64,000 nucleotides of DNA from Stenogyne calaminthoides (taxonomy: Eukaryota; Streptophyta; Magnoliopsida; Lamiales; Lamiaceae), in NCBI GenBank assembly GCA_037126765.1, contig JBBCBC010000019.1, positions 31,084,222-31,148,221 on the forward strand. The letters run 5' to 3'. A program made the translations under genes and the position numbers. Under the pieces are notes generated by a model that saw only the letters and a program-made list of their open reading frames with translations, did not search any database and was not told the DNA's origin. Shown here piece after piece: positions 1 to 10,835 of this stretch (position 1 is its first letter; each line of letters begins with the position of its first letter).

Positions 1-377
1 TGTTCTCGCTTTTTTTTTGCTTCCACCGAGGATCTTGGATGGACCCGGTGCTCGTCATCAACCTCCATGGGTTCAAATCCTATGCGAGGTTCTAGGTCCT
101 TTGCTTCGCTCGACGGATCAATATTCATTTGATCTAGGAGATCCGGGGCATGAGTCGCTACCCCGGATTTTGTGTTCGCAAGATTCTCGTGTTCGCAGCG
201 AGAGTCAGGCTTTCGTCCACGATTATGTTCGTCGGAAGATATTGAGGCGAGGCATTTGCTCGCTGGCCTGACTCACCAATCTCCCATGTTTGCTCCATCA
301 TGTTGACGATATTTTGTTTTTTCCGTGCACATGATAGCAAACAATCTCGAGCTTTCTTTTTGATCTCCTTTTTACGC

Positions 378-893
378 TTACTGTTCCATCTTGTGTTGGA
401 AATTTAACACAATAGTGTCGAGAACAGCCGCTTTTAAATTCTGAATAAACGGGCGACCTAGAAACCCATTATAAGTTGACGGAGCATCGACGATTACAAA
501 ATCTAGCATTCTAGTTCGTCGGATGTCCGGATTCAGAGTTGATTCTAACTCGACTCCTAACCTAATCATGCCATAGGGTCGGGTTACAGATTCCCCAAAA
601 CCCATTATGGTATGATCACATGGTTCAATATAACTGCTCAAGTCTCCAACTTGTTTTTCCATCTGACGAAGGGTGTTAACGAACAAAATGTTCGCATAAG
701 CTCCGGTGTCAACCAGGAGATGGTGCACCTTCAACCCGAGGAGTCGAGCACTGATGGTTAAGGAGTCATTGTGGGGAGTTATGATTCCATCGAGATCGTC
801 TTCTGAAAACATAATCTGGTGGGAGGGTGGCGTGCAAGCTGATGTGCTCGCTACCTTCACTTGATGGATGCTTTGCATGGCACGCATCTCCAT
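378..893 (-). pseudogene. Ty3/gypsy retropepsin-like protease fragment
   Basis: An open 171-residue stretch carries the aspartic protease signature LLVDTGAYANILF near residue 60 and the downstream FLGRPFIQNLKA block near residue 145, which correspond to the catalytic DTGA loop and the conserved GR region of plant gypsy proteases. In a live element it would cleave the Gag-Pol polyprotein. It is the part of pol nearest to gag; no RT is seen before the window edge. The reading frame here is open, but the adjoining gag is broken, so this is a relic domain. Confidence 0.75.
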
Positions 894-1135
894 CTATTTT
901 TATCTGTTCGATAATGTTGGTGCTGGTAACATCCACCCACTGGACCATATTCGGACGTATCATGTGAATCTCTTGACTTTCTCGACCTCTTCCCCACAGA
1001 AGGAGGCCCTCATTTAGATAACTCGGACCTCTTACGTGATTCTTCGGGATCGCTGTCAGATGTTTGTTCGGCCTTTCGCTTACCCCCTTCGATCTTGTTT
1101 TTTCCGCTCGAGAGTCTCGCTTTCACCGGGCTTTT

Positions 1136-2536
1136 TTAGGAATTGGGTAAGACGATTATCTTCAGATAGCTTCCAAAGTTCATGAGTAAGTCGCGACAAT
1201 TTTTCGTATTGTTCCCAATGTACTCATGGTAGTTACAATATTTGGAAGCGTTAAGTCGATGTTTATCCATTATGATTCTTCTTGGGCTTTCCAACATGTC
1301 CCGATCTCTAATTTGGTTAAAGATTGTTTCCGCTGAAACGCCCAAAAGACTTCGTAGGGCATTTGCTTCTGATCTTTCTTCGAATGGTTTGAATGAGCAT
1401 GGAGGTTTGTACCCCCCTTCATTCATCACCTTCTTCCCGAAAACTTTCCTAGTTGTAGGTTCCTGACCCAATCGTGATTGGGCGAGCAAATCTTGCATGG
1501 CTATAATTTTGGCCGCTTCTCTACCGAAATTTCGAGTATATGTTCGGCCGATCTTGGTGCACGGCCTTCCACATATTAGTATTCAGGGTCAGGCCCCCGA
1601 CCACCGCGAGGATCTTGGCATCCTCTTCGATGGGGGCTCCATCATACAAACATTTATCAAATCTTTCTATGTATGTTCGATCAGACTCACCTTTTAGTTG
1701 GGAGAAATGCGTCAACCTTTGTTTTGGCGCTGGGCGAGCACACATGGATGAAAAGTGGGACAAAAATTGTTGTCCCAATTAGGCGAAAAGATGTGATAGA
1801 CTTGGTGACAAAGTAGAAAACTATCTATGTGCCCGATCACCCAAAGTCATGGGGAATGATCGGCACTGTGTTGCGTCTGTGGCCCCCATCGCGATCATAA
1901 AATCTGAATACTTGCTGAGATGGACATGAGGGTCAGACTCAGCATCGAATATGGGAATTGGCGGTCGGGACTTCGCCACTTTCTCCTGTATTTCAGCCGC
2001 CATGATAGCCGGTGACAATGGCGAACAGGGTATTGTGCTCGCTCGAGGGTGGCTTTTGGTCGCGCAGCAGTCGGGCCAGTAAACCCTCGATGGTTTTTTT
2101 TTGCATTTCCACAATTTTTGGAATCGACAGACTTGGATCGGGGCTGTTTCCCATCATGAGGACCCAGTGGGTCATGCTCGTGATGGGGCAGTCCCCCTTT
2201 CCAAGTCCGTGCTTGACTACCCAATCGATGATGGATAGACAATTTTGTTCCCGCCGATTTTTGTTCGGCATGCGGATGATCATGAAGATCTGAAGGTGCG
2301 GGCATTTTTATTGGTTGTTCCTTTCCTGGATCCTGTCGCCTATTATTGCCGATTCGGTCTTTGGCGGAGAGCCTCAAATGTCCAAACGCTGATGGTCTAG
2401 ATCCTTTAGGTTGTTCGTCATCAGACGTGTCATCGGCTTTTTTACTGGCCCGCTTCGCAATTTTCTTTTTAACTTGCTCGCTATCAGGTGTACGTGAGCG
2501 TCGCTCTTCATGATCTTGAGTTTCTAATTTGGCCAA
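1136..2536 (-). pseudogene. Ty3/gypsy gag, broken by frameshifts
   Basis: Gag is recognisable in pieces in different frames. An N-terminal basic, charged region is at 2536-1895. The conserved retrotransposon Gag start, with SDPHVHLSKYSDFM and CRSFPMTL, is near 1980-1825. The second half, with LKGESDRTYIERF, is at 1778-1521. A zinc-knuckle-like CNYHEYIGNNTKNCRDL follows at 1498-1136. The pieces lie in the family order but need frame changes to join, so no functional Gag is made. Gag would form the virus-like particle and bind element RNA. Confidence 0.7.
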
Positions 2537-2801
2537 CTCTTTCTCAGCCCTCTCTTTTCAAGCTTTCGAAGAAGAAAGTGATGGCCCTTGTTATGGTGCC
2601 GGATCATTCGCGAATATCCTCGAGATTGGTAATCTCCACTTCACGATCTTTATGAATTTGCGCCGAGCCTCTTTTCCGGTCATGAGGTCGACTTTTGCCA
2701 CGACCTCTCTGTTTTGTGTATTCTAGATTGAGGCATTTTATTTCTTTTTTCTGCCTCGGCTCACTAAGGGTTCGTGTATGGATTGGTTTTTGGTGAAGTT
2801 A

Positions 2802-2818
2802 CCCTCCTTCTAGCACCA
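2802..2818 (-). promoter_or_regulatory. Candidate primer-binding site of the gypsy element
   Basis: On the minus strand TGGTGCTAGAAGGAGGG begins 2 nt after the CA end of the LTR, the normal position for a tRNA primer-binding site, and starts with TGG as such sites do. I could not assign the tRNA. Confidence 0.5.
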
Positions 2819-2820
2819 GT

Positions 2821-4031
2821 TGTCGCGAGTCGTTTTTTACGGAGAGTATTATGTGGCTAATTTGATAACAACTCACAAACAAAACATGCACGTGTACGAT
2901 AAGCTGTAAATAAGATGAATTTGTTGACCCAGTTCGTCAGGAAATGACTACTCTGGGGGCATACCAAGCCAGGATGTGGTATTGAGAGCTTTACACGTAC
3001 AATATTTGATACACCTTATGAAGATGAATCATTACAGATGAAGATAATTTGGAGAGTTCGCCTCCGGGTGCTAGGGTTTCTAGTATGAATAAATGATCAC
3101 TCGATTTTTTTTTGTTCCTCACCTCTCAAGCGTGGGTATGACTTTCTGGGAGATTTTTCTGAACCCTTTTCTTTTTCTTTTTTTTTTTCTTTTTATTTAT
3201 ATTTGGATTGGCAAGCACGATTTTGGAAACTTTGGGTCATGCATGAATCCGGATGATATTTCCACGTTCCCAACTTCGTCTTCTAGATTTATCTTGGAGC
3301 TTACTTGTCTGTAAGGCACTCTTTTGGTCGTCCAAATTAATCTTTTGCTCGGTTGGATGCTTTGTTCGCCCCTTTAACCATGTCAGTTTTATGCTGGACT
3401 ATTGTCCTCCTCGAGCACACTGAGCCTTCAGGATGTTCGGGTCTTCGGGATATCTGAGTGTCGAGCACTCTGACCTTTCAGGATGCCTGAGTCTTCAGAA
3501 TGTTGTGCTGCGAGCATACTGACCCTTAGGATATCGAGGGTTTGGGACCTCTCGGGTCGCGAGCATCTTGACCCTCGGGATATCCGAGAGCCTTCGGGAT
3601 ATCTCGAATTGCGAACATACTGACCCTCAGGATATCTGAGCCTTTCAGGATATCTGAGCTGCGAACATACTGACCTTCAGGATATCTGAGCCTTTCAGGA
3701 TATCTGAGCTGCGAACATCTTGACGACCCGGGATATCCGAGTTTTTCGGGATATCTCGAATTTGCGAACATATCGACCTCACTGACCCTCAGGATATCTG
3801 AGCCTTTCAGGATATCTGAGCCTTTTCAGGATGTCTGGGTTGCGAACATACTGACCCTCAGGATATCTGAGCCTTTCAGTCGTCTGAGTCTTTTCGACTT
3901 GGCTCTTTTAACTCATCTTTCCTGATCTGAGTAGCGAATACTTGTCCACTGAGTAAGATTATTTTAATAAATATTACACGTGTCGCTCTTACGTGTTCGA
4001 TTAATCCTGAGTTATTATATCGAACATAACA
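2821..4031 (-). repeat. 5' LTR of the gypsy element
   Basis: On the minus strand the segment opens TGTTATGTTCG and closes CTCGCGACA, giving TG...CA ends, and is followed at once by a primer-binding-site-like sequence. No second copy lies in the window, so the limits rest on the terminal dinucleotides and the primer site. It contains a 50-bp minisatellite (listed separately). Confidence 0.6.
3591..3900. repeat. 50-bp minisatellite rich in GGATATC(T/C)GAG inside the LTR
   Basis: The phrase GCGAACATACTGACC recurs at 3611 and 3661, and GCGAACATCT at 3711, an exact 50-bp period. Diverged copies continue near 3763 and 3841, and looser ones upstream from about 3430. Each unit holds two GGATATCTGAG blocks with a palindromic GATATC core. 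A short ORF across it has no family resemblance and is a by-product of the repeat. Confidence 0.7.
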
Positions 4032-4158
4032 ATATGTACATGTATTAGAAATTTATAACGTATGAACTATTATTTCAAAATAATTAATCGATTAAATCAG
4101 TAACCAAATACAATTAATCCGATATATAACCCGATGCAAAAACTATTTTTGTTTAAAC

Positions 4159-4872
4159 CAATAATGCAAAAATCGGTCTAGGAGGCCGCCCAGACGCTAG
4201 GCGGTCGTCGTGTAATCCAATTTTATGAAAGCCGGTAGTTCTAGGTGTTTTTGGCATTACCATTGCCCAGACGGGTCGAGATCTTGGCTTGGCGGCGAAG
4301 TCGGAGATTAGGCGACCAAGTTTGGGTCTTCTTAAGCGGATTGCTTAATTAAAAAAAAAAACATCCGCTGAGGAAAAACATCGTTTCAATTATTAATTAA
4401 AAAAAATTAAAATACGAATAACAGAATAAAACTCGCCCAAATTTATCGTTTTCTTCGTTATCTCGTTGTTCGCCCGTCCAGGAGCTCGACACTAATGTAC
4501 TATTTGATAATGAGAGTTCTTGTTTTGAAATAAATAGATAATGAGATAAAGATTGATATTTTTCACTAGACAAAAATTCCAAAATATGGATTTGTTTAGT
4601 TTTTTTCTTATGTTAAATTAATTTCTTTGTACTCTATCTATAATGGATAATGAATTAAAAAAGGTTTGAATTGTTATCTTGATTTGTACAATTGAATAAT
4701 GAATCCGTTCATTAAATTTAAAGCGTATATTTAATATAAGATGTCGATAAATATTAGATAAAACCCATTTAGATACAAAAATAATAAATAAATCGTCCCC
4801 GCCTAAACGGTCTAGGCGCTAGGTAGACGGTTCGAATCCCCCTACTACCGATTTTCGACTTATACACTCTTG
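4159..4872. mobile_element. hAT-type MITE with TSD GTTTAAAC
   Basis: The 714-bp segment is bounded by the 8-bp direct repeat GTTTAAAC at 4151-4158 and 4873-4880. Its left end CAATAATGCAAAAATCGG matches the left end of the MITE at 54259 (CAGGGATGTAAAAATCGG), and its right end reads CCGATTTTCG...CACTCTTG. Both copies carry the CTAGGCGCTAGGCGG-type GC-rich motif near their ends. The 8-bp TSD and short terminal inverted repeats fit the hAT superfamily. There is no transposase ORF. Confidence 0.7.
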
Positions 4873-4880
4873 GTTTAAAC

Positions 4881-6650
4881 AATATTTTTCCCACTCACAT
4901 TAATGTGAGAAGTTAAATATAATTATCTCGTAACTTAAGTCGTGTCCAATTATAATTTTTAATATAAAAATTATCTCGTAAGTCTTTATTTTTTCAAATT
5001 TAGTCCTTTGAATATTAATTTTAATTCTTTTGAAATGAAATTGAAAAATGTAACATTTTTAGATGATTAAAATTGAACAAAAAGAAAAAGAACAAAATTA
5101 AAAAGAAAAAGTAAAACATACCAAATCAAAATCTTTACATTTATATGTTAACAAAAATTTGTGAGAACCCGAATTTAACGTGAACTCAATTTTTTAAGTA
5201 TCACTATTATATATTTTTATTATTTTTCAATTTAATCCTAAAAAATTAAAATCTTAAACTAAAATATTTAAAATTTAAAATATAAAATTTGACGCCACTT
5301 AAATTACATGAGGAATCTTGATCTTAACCTGTAATGTGAACATGGAAAAGAAAAGTAAAAAGGATGTAAAGTCCAGCACATCCATCTTAATTCTTACGTG
5401 TTATCTTTAATTGCATTAAATACATTGATTGGGTCCACTATTACTGTAGTAGAATTTGCACAAATTTCGAGGAATAGAAACGTTATTTTATATTCACACG
5501 GGGTAATCAAAAGCGTGAAAATAGTAGGCGACCAATAAGAGAAGAAAAGCGTGTTTAAAAATGGGAGGCTAGGTTTAGGCAATGGTCCCAAATATTCCCA
5601 TAGCCGAAATTGAGATTTATATGTGCACCCAACTTTGGCGGCTAGTTTTATGGGTCATGGCTCGACCAACTACAAACGGTTCAATCTTTTTCATATGCTT
5701 TTTTTCTTGTCTCATTAAACATTATCTACATGTGTGGAGCCTAATGACTTCTTTTGGAATTCGAATCATTTCATCTTTTTTATGGTTGTTCTATTTAATG
5801 AGATTGTTGTGTGATTGTTTTTAATGAAGTATTTAAAGTTGAATACTTTTTTTTATGGTTTGTCTATTTAATGATGAGATTGTTTTGTAATTGTTTTTAG
5901 TGAACTATTTAAGGTTGAATATTTTTTTTTTTTTTTGAAGGAATTTAAGGTTGAATAGTTAAGGTTATGTTTGTTTTGAGATTTAGATGTGTGGGAAGTT
6001 GTTAATTTAAAATTCATATAAATTTTAAAATTATGATAAATAATAAAAGTATGTGTTTATTTTAGGATTTTGATGGGAACATGTTATCTTCAATTTCTGC
6101 TCTGTGTAGTTCACTGCAGAACCGTTAGTTAGAGTGAGATTTTTGTTTTATATTAGATCAATATTTAGTAGTGATGGTAAAAGAAAAGTTGGAGAGCGAA
6201 TGAGTGAAAAAAAGAGAGAGAAAAAAAAATAGTAATGAGATTGTACTGAATGTAGCGAAAATAAGTGTATTTAATAGAAGTAAATGTGAAAATCTTGAAA
6301 TTTAATGAGGCCTATTTCACAACTAAAGGATTGATTTATTCTCAACCACAAATATTAAGAATGATGTTTAATCATTTAAAATGTTTGGATAAAAAAGGAA
6401 AAAAGAAAAGTAACACGCATATGGACCAGGTGTATTCCATAGACTCTAATTCAATATGATCAATTTTGAGTGGGTTGACCCGAGTATTCACCCTCTCTTC
6501 ACTCTCATGCCTCTCGCTCTCGATGTTACTCACTTCTCACATTTTTTCTCTCGCTCACTTCTCATGCTTTCGACCTTGCTCACGCCTTACACTTACGCTC
6601 TTCATCAATGAACGATGACTCTGGAATTTGCGAAGTCCTATGAACAATTT
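4881..6650. other. AT-rich intergenic stretch, no gene seen
   Basis: Long A/T runs, and short ORFs with no domain-like composition on either strand. I see no convincing gene, RNA or terminal-repeat element here. Confidence 0.6.
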
Positions 6651-6653
6651 TTA

Positions 6654-7040
6654 GCTTAATAGTGATAGTTTTTTTTTTCTTAACAGTTATAGTTTTTTTT
6701 TTTGCTAAACAAGTAAACAATGATAATTTTCGGCTTAGTAGTGACAGTTTTTTTGGCTAAACAGTGATAATTTTTTGGATTAGCAGTGACAGTTTTTTTG
6801 GCTAAACAGTGATAATTTTTTGGCTTAGCAGTGATATTCTTTGGCTTAACAGTGATAGTTTTTTTTTAACAATGATAGTTATTTTTGCTTAGTGTGATAG
6901 TTTTTTGACTTTACAATAATAATTTTTTGGCTTAACAATGATATTTTTTTGCTTAACAATGATGATTTTTTGTGCCTATAATAATATTTTTTTGGCTTAA
7001 CAGTGGTAATTTTTTTGGCTTTACAATGATTGTTTTTTAC
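6654..7040. repeat. Degenerate minisatellite of about 23-27 bp
   Basis: A motif close to CAGTGATAATTTTTTGGCTTA recurs more than a dozen times, with variants CAGTGACAG, AACAATGATAG and changing T-run lengths. All units share one orientation. Variation in the T-runs points to replication slippage. No element is recognised around it. Confidence 0.8.
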
Positions 7041-8640
7041 TTAACCAAAGGAGGAGCATGAAGATTTACTGTGACAGCGATTTCTTGAGGCGGCAATCGG
7101 GAAGAGATTTCGCATGAGGAGAGATGAATCACAACAGTTTTTCTTGGTGAGAGGGAAGATGAGATTTTGCGTGAGGGAAGAAGAGGGAGAAGTGAGTAAA
7201 AAAACTGAAATTTACAAATTTATGTATGATAAGTTTGATAAGTTTGTAATGTATAGATTAGGTTTGAATCGGGTTCACACTAATAGAATTTGCAAATAAA
7301 AATTGGAAAATAATCTTTTTTCTTTTGTTATGAATGTTAATCGCAGAAAATACACATAGAATAAATCACGTTTTCGTATGATAATTTTTTATATTTACAT
7401 AAAAAAAAAGTGAATTTTACTAGATAAGTTTTGTATGTTGGATTTTAAATTGTGATGTTGAAGAGGTGTTACAAGTGAGAATGAAAGTACAGTTTGGAAT
7501 AAACAGGTCAAATATCGTACTCAATCATTGTTTTCTTATTATTAAGCTTTAGAAGTCTATTATCTTGACTGATTGTGCCTTGAGCTGGTTAATTATTTTA
7601 AAAGAATATTTAATTTAACTTAATAATATAGTAATTGTGTATCTAAAAGTTATCCTTTAAATAATGGGATTAGTCAATCTTAACCTTAACCAATAGTTAG
7701 TTGACTTGAATTTACAACAACTATGATTGGTTGGCCATTCACCTGAGAATTAACAAAGTATGCACATTGAAATCTTGGACTAAGAGAGTAAGAGACCGAT
7801 TCACAAGTGCCTAAATTATCCAATTAACCACAATGGTTTTAAAACTTATTCAGAAATCCCAATAATTAAATCTTTTTTTTAAAAAGAAATTTGACACTAT
7901 TGAGCGTCATTTTTTAAATATTTAAGTTGGTGAATTAAATGAGCGTGAAAATAAAATTACGAATTCAAATATCTTATCTACGCTTCTCGATCAGGCCTGA
8001 TCCACATAATTTTTTTTTCATATAACTTGACTACTTGTAGACTATGGCTTAATAACGAGGTTAGATATCGATAACAAATTTACTTTAAAAGAAAGTTACA
8101 ACCTAATGTGACCACAGACTTCTTTAATGTACAAAGCTCATGCTTTTGTGCAAAGCACATTAAACCACACTCCTCTAGGCTTCAAACAAGATTCACAGTT
8201 AAATAAATCAACAAGCAATTACAAATAAAGAGAATCTATTATCATCTCATATAGTGAATTAATCATATACTCTTGTTTTTCCATCTCAAACAACTTAATT
8301 TTGATTCTCTATTTCGCATTGTGTTCAATTTTATAATTTTAAAATGTAATATATCAGTATACACACATGACTTACCCTAATCAAAATAATACATCGAATT
8401 GAAATATCATAAAAAAAATGAAGAATCTTCCATGAAAGCAAAAATTGCCCTAATGGTGCTACTAACTTCAAAAACCATAGACTTAGTGGTGTGCATTTTT
8501 GTAGAATGTACACTTTTGACCAATGCCATTAAATTTTTGAAGGGGAGAAGTGAGCTACCATGGATCATAATGAGGTGCCAACCCATACTTTCCCAAAAAA
8601 ATATAACACAAAATGTAAAGAAATAATTAAACTTTGATTA
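7041..8640. other. AT-rich intergenic stretch, no gene seen
   Basis: Contains only short ORFs (61-75 codons) with AT-driven composition and no motif. Probably distal upstream sequence of the MYB gene. Confidence 0.55.
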
Positions 8641-8677
8641 TTCTTTTCTATTAAAAAACAAACAGAAGAAATGTGCA

Positions 8678-8688
8678 TTATATATAAT
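8678..8688 (+). promoter_or_regulatory. Candidate TATA box of the MYB gene
   Basis: TTATATATAAT lies about 1 kb upstream of the MYB start codon and about 110 bp before a pyrimidine-rich CT tract typical of plant 5' leaders. A transcription start near 8710-8720 is inferred from this spacing only. Confidence 0.35.
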
Positions 8689-8793
8689 ATGAAAACTTTT
8701 TCATAAGTTGCAGTATCCCACAAACATCATCCCATCCAATCAAATTCAACCACCTCCCACCACCCCTTTCCTCCCTTTTCTCTGTTGCTGTTA

Positions 8794-8834
8794 CCTCTCT
8801 CTCTCTCTCTCCTCAGCTCTCTCTCTCTCTCTCT
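8794..8834 (+). repeat. (CT)n microsatellite in the MYB 5' leader
   Basis: Two CT runs interrupted by a CCTCAG block, in a strongly pyrimidine-rich region downstream of the candidate TATA box. Such Y-rich tracts are common in plant 5' UTRs and core promoters. Confidence 0.8.
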
Positions 8835-9478
8835 CCTCTGTTTTTGGTGGCATGATTTATTTGAGATTCATTTCTTGAACACTGCTAAATAGATTCTCTT
8901 TTTTTCTTTCCATTGTCACCATCTTTTTTTTTTTCTAAGAGGAAAAAGGAAGAAAGCAAGAACCTTTTTTGAATTCCCACTTTTCTTTTTTCTCTTTCTT
9001 TCACAGAATTCAGAGTTTTTTCTTTTTTTCAGTGATTTCTTTATCAGTCAATAGTTTCCATCACACAGCTTTTTCAGGGTGTCACTGTTGTCTCCAGCTT
9101 CTTCTTTTTTTGCATCTTTCAGGTTTTCTTTGTTACCAAATTAGGATATCAAGGTGGAAATTGAGCTGAAAGACAGCAACTTATCAACACCCCTTTTGCT
9201 CAAATCAATGAAATTTTATCTGTCATTTTCTTGAGAACTCTGTTTCTTGGTTTCAGCTTTTCTTGTGTTTCCATTTTTTTCAAGTTTTTTTGTGTTCAGA
9301 TCTTAATGAAGGTTGAGCCCCACAGATTTGTGTTGAACTTTGGCAGTTGGGATTTCTTTTAATTATTATCCGGTATATATCTCTAGATTACCACACAAGT
9401 TGAGAGATTTTCATTGATTTTGGAAAAGTGGACGCTTTTTGAGATTCCTCAAGTGAGAGGTGGCTGTTGATGAAAAAG

Positions 9479-9670
9479 GTATTCTGATTCTTCCACATTT
9501 AATGCTTCTTGATTTAACACTCATATGCCATTCTGAAACTTCCACCTCTCTGCATTTCTCTCTCTTCCCCTGTTTTTCCCCCAATTTGAAACCCTAAACC
9601 CTAACCAAATGAAATCCCCCAAATCAAAATCTTGAAACTTCCAACCCAACAATTGAACCCTTTTAATGAG
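9479..9670 (+). other. Candidate 5' UTR intron of the MYB gene
   Basis: A donor context AAAAAG|GTATTC at 9479 is followed by 190 nt, pyrimidine-rich in part, without a single AG dinucleotide until TTTTAATGAG at 9670. The first AG then abuts GTGGGAAATGGAG. If spliced, this removes the ATG at 9666 and leaves the ATG at 9678 as the start. Inference only; cDNA would decide. Confidence 0.4.
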
Positions 9671-10835
9671 GTGGGAAATGGAGATTTTATCACCCAGTTC
9701 ATATTTTTCCAATTCGAGCTGGCTTGAAGAAAGTAGGAGCACAAGATGGACACCTAGTGAGAACAAAGCCTTTGAGAATGCACTCGCATTGTTCGACGAA
9801 AATACGCCGGATCGATGGCTCAAAGTTGCTTCAATGGTGCCTGGAAAATCAGTGGGAGATGTAATTAGGCAGTATAAAGAATTGGAAGATGATGTTAGTA
9901 GTATAGAAGCTGGATTAGTCCCAGTTCCTGGCTATGATACTTCATCTCCTTTTACACTTGAATGGGGCAGCAGCCACTATGATGCCTTTAAGCAGCCGTT
10001 CGTCTCCGGTGGGCGGAGAACATCTGGTAGGCCGTCCGAGCAAGAACGGAAGAAGGGAGTTCCGTGGACTGAAGAAGAGCATAAGTGAGTTTGTTATACT
10101 TAATCTTGTTCTTGCTGTTTTATTGTGTTTGAATCTTGATTGTGGGATATGTGTAGTTTATTTGCAGAATATTTAACTACAAGTTGGGTATTAGCTTGTT
10201 ATGTTATTGATGTTTGATTCTTGATTGTTGGATATATGTAGTTTATTTGCATAGTATTATAACTACAAGTTGGCTATTAGGTTGGTTCTTGATAAAAAAG
10301 AATCACTTTTTATTAGATTTTGACATCAACTTTGAATGGTGTTTTTAACTTTTTATACAGATTGTTTCTGATGGGGTTGAAGAAGTATGGAAAAGGGGAT
10401 TGGAGAAACATATCGCGTAATTTCGTGATAACTAGAACTCCGACCCAAGTTGCTAGCCATGCTCAGAAGTACTTCATTCGACAACTCTCGGTTGGTAAGG
10501 ATAAACGGAGAGCTAGCATTCATGATATAACGACGGTGAATCTCAACGACAATCAAACTCCATCACCAGATAACAAGAAGCGAACATCTCCCGACCAGTC
10601 TTCGGTTCTTGCTGCACAGTCGAACTCGTCCCCTATCCAGAAGCTTCCGTTCCAGTGGAATCAAACGAGCAACGAGATGGTGATGGGGTTCAGCTCACCG
10701 TGTGATGGGAACGTGCTCACGTCGTCCCCATATGGTATGAATTATCTTCAAAGAGGTGGTATGCATGATTCATATATGGGATCTCAAAACATGGTTTTTC
10801 AGATCCAATCAGAGCTTCATTATCCAAATGCATGA
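9666..10835 (+). CDS. DIV: DIVARICATA-like R-R-type MYB transcription factor (two exons)
   Basis: Exon 1 is 9666-10084; the intron is 10085-10360 (GTGAGT...ATACAG); exon 2 is 10361-10835. The product is 297 residues. An N-terminal SANT/MYB repeat runs from about residue 25 to 75 (TRWTPSENKAFENAL to DVIRQYKELE). It is followed by SIEAGLVPVPGY and a second MYB repeat from about 130 to 185 (VPWTEEEHKLFLMGLKKYG) that ends in the diagnostic SHAQKYF motif. The block KDKRRASIHDITTVNL after it is characteristic of DIVARICATA relatives. The protein is expected to be nuclear and to bind I-box/GATA-like sites; in Antirrhinum DIV shapes ventral petal identity. The intron splits the second MYB repeat. The start may be ATG 9666 (MRWEMEIL) or ATG 9678 (MEIL); the latter is favoured if the leader intron is real. 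The frame is open and splice sites are canonical, so it looks functional. Confidence 0.93.

Larger units (their letters stand above)
1..4031 (-). mobile_element. Ty3/gypsy LTR retrotransposon, partial (runs off left edge)
   Basis: Minus-strand element with its 5' LTR at 2821-4031, a primer-binding-site-like stretch at 2802-2818, then decayed gag (about 2536-1136) and protease (893-378). RT, RNase H, integrase and the other LTR would lie left of position 1. The LTR has the expected TG...CA ends on the coding strand. If complete at its far end, its 5-bp target duplication should be ATATG (4032-4036). Several frame breaks in gag make it inactive. The order protease after a zinc-knuckle gag with a VDTGA motif is Ty3/gypsy-like; the lineage is not assigned. 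Confidence 0.8.

Noticed and set aside
17..271. 84-codon ORF on the plus strand at the left edge
   Set aside because: Lies opposite the gypsy element, has no motif, and its composition matches an antisense shadow.
4800..4860. GGTTCGAATCCCCCTAC as a possible tRNA T-arm
   Set aside because: The string resembles a B box (GGTTCGAATCC), but no A box, acceptor stem or anticodon arm is evident around it, and it lies within the hAT-type MITE. A tRNA-derived origin for that MITE end is possible but unsupported.
8969..9169. 66-codon ORF in the MYB leader as a possible upstream ORF
   Set aside because: Composition follows the T/C-rich leader. No conserved peptide is recognised, and its presence in the mature transcript is unknown.
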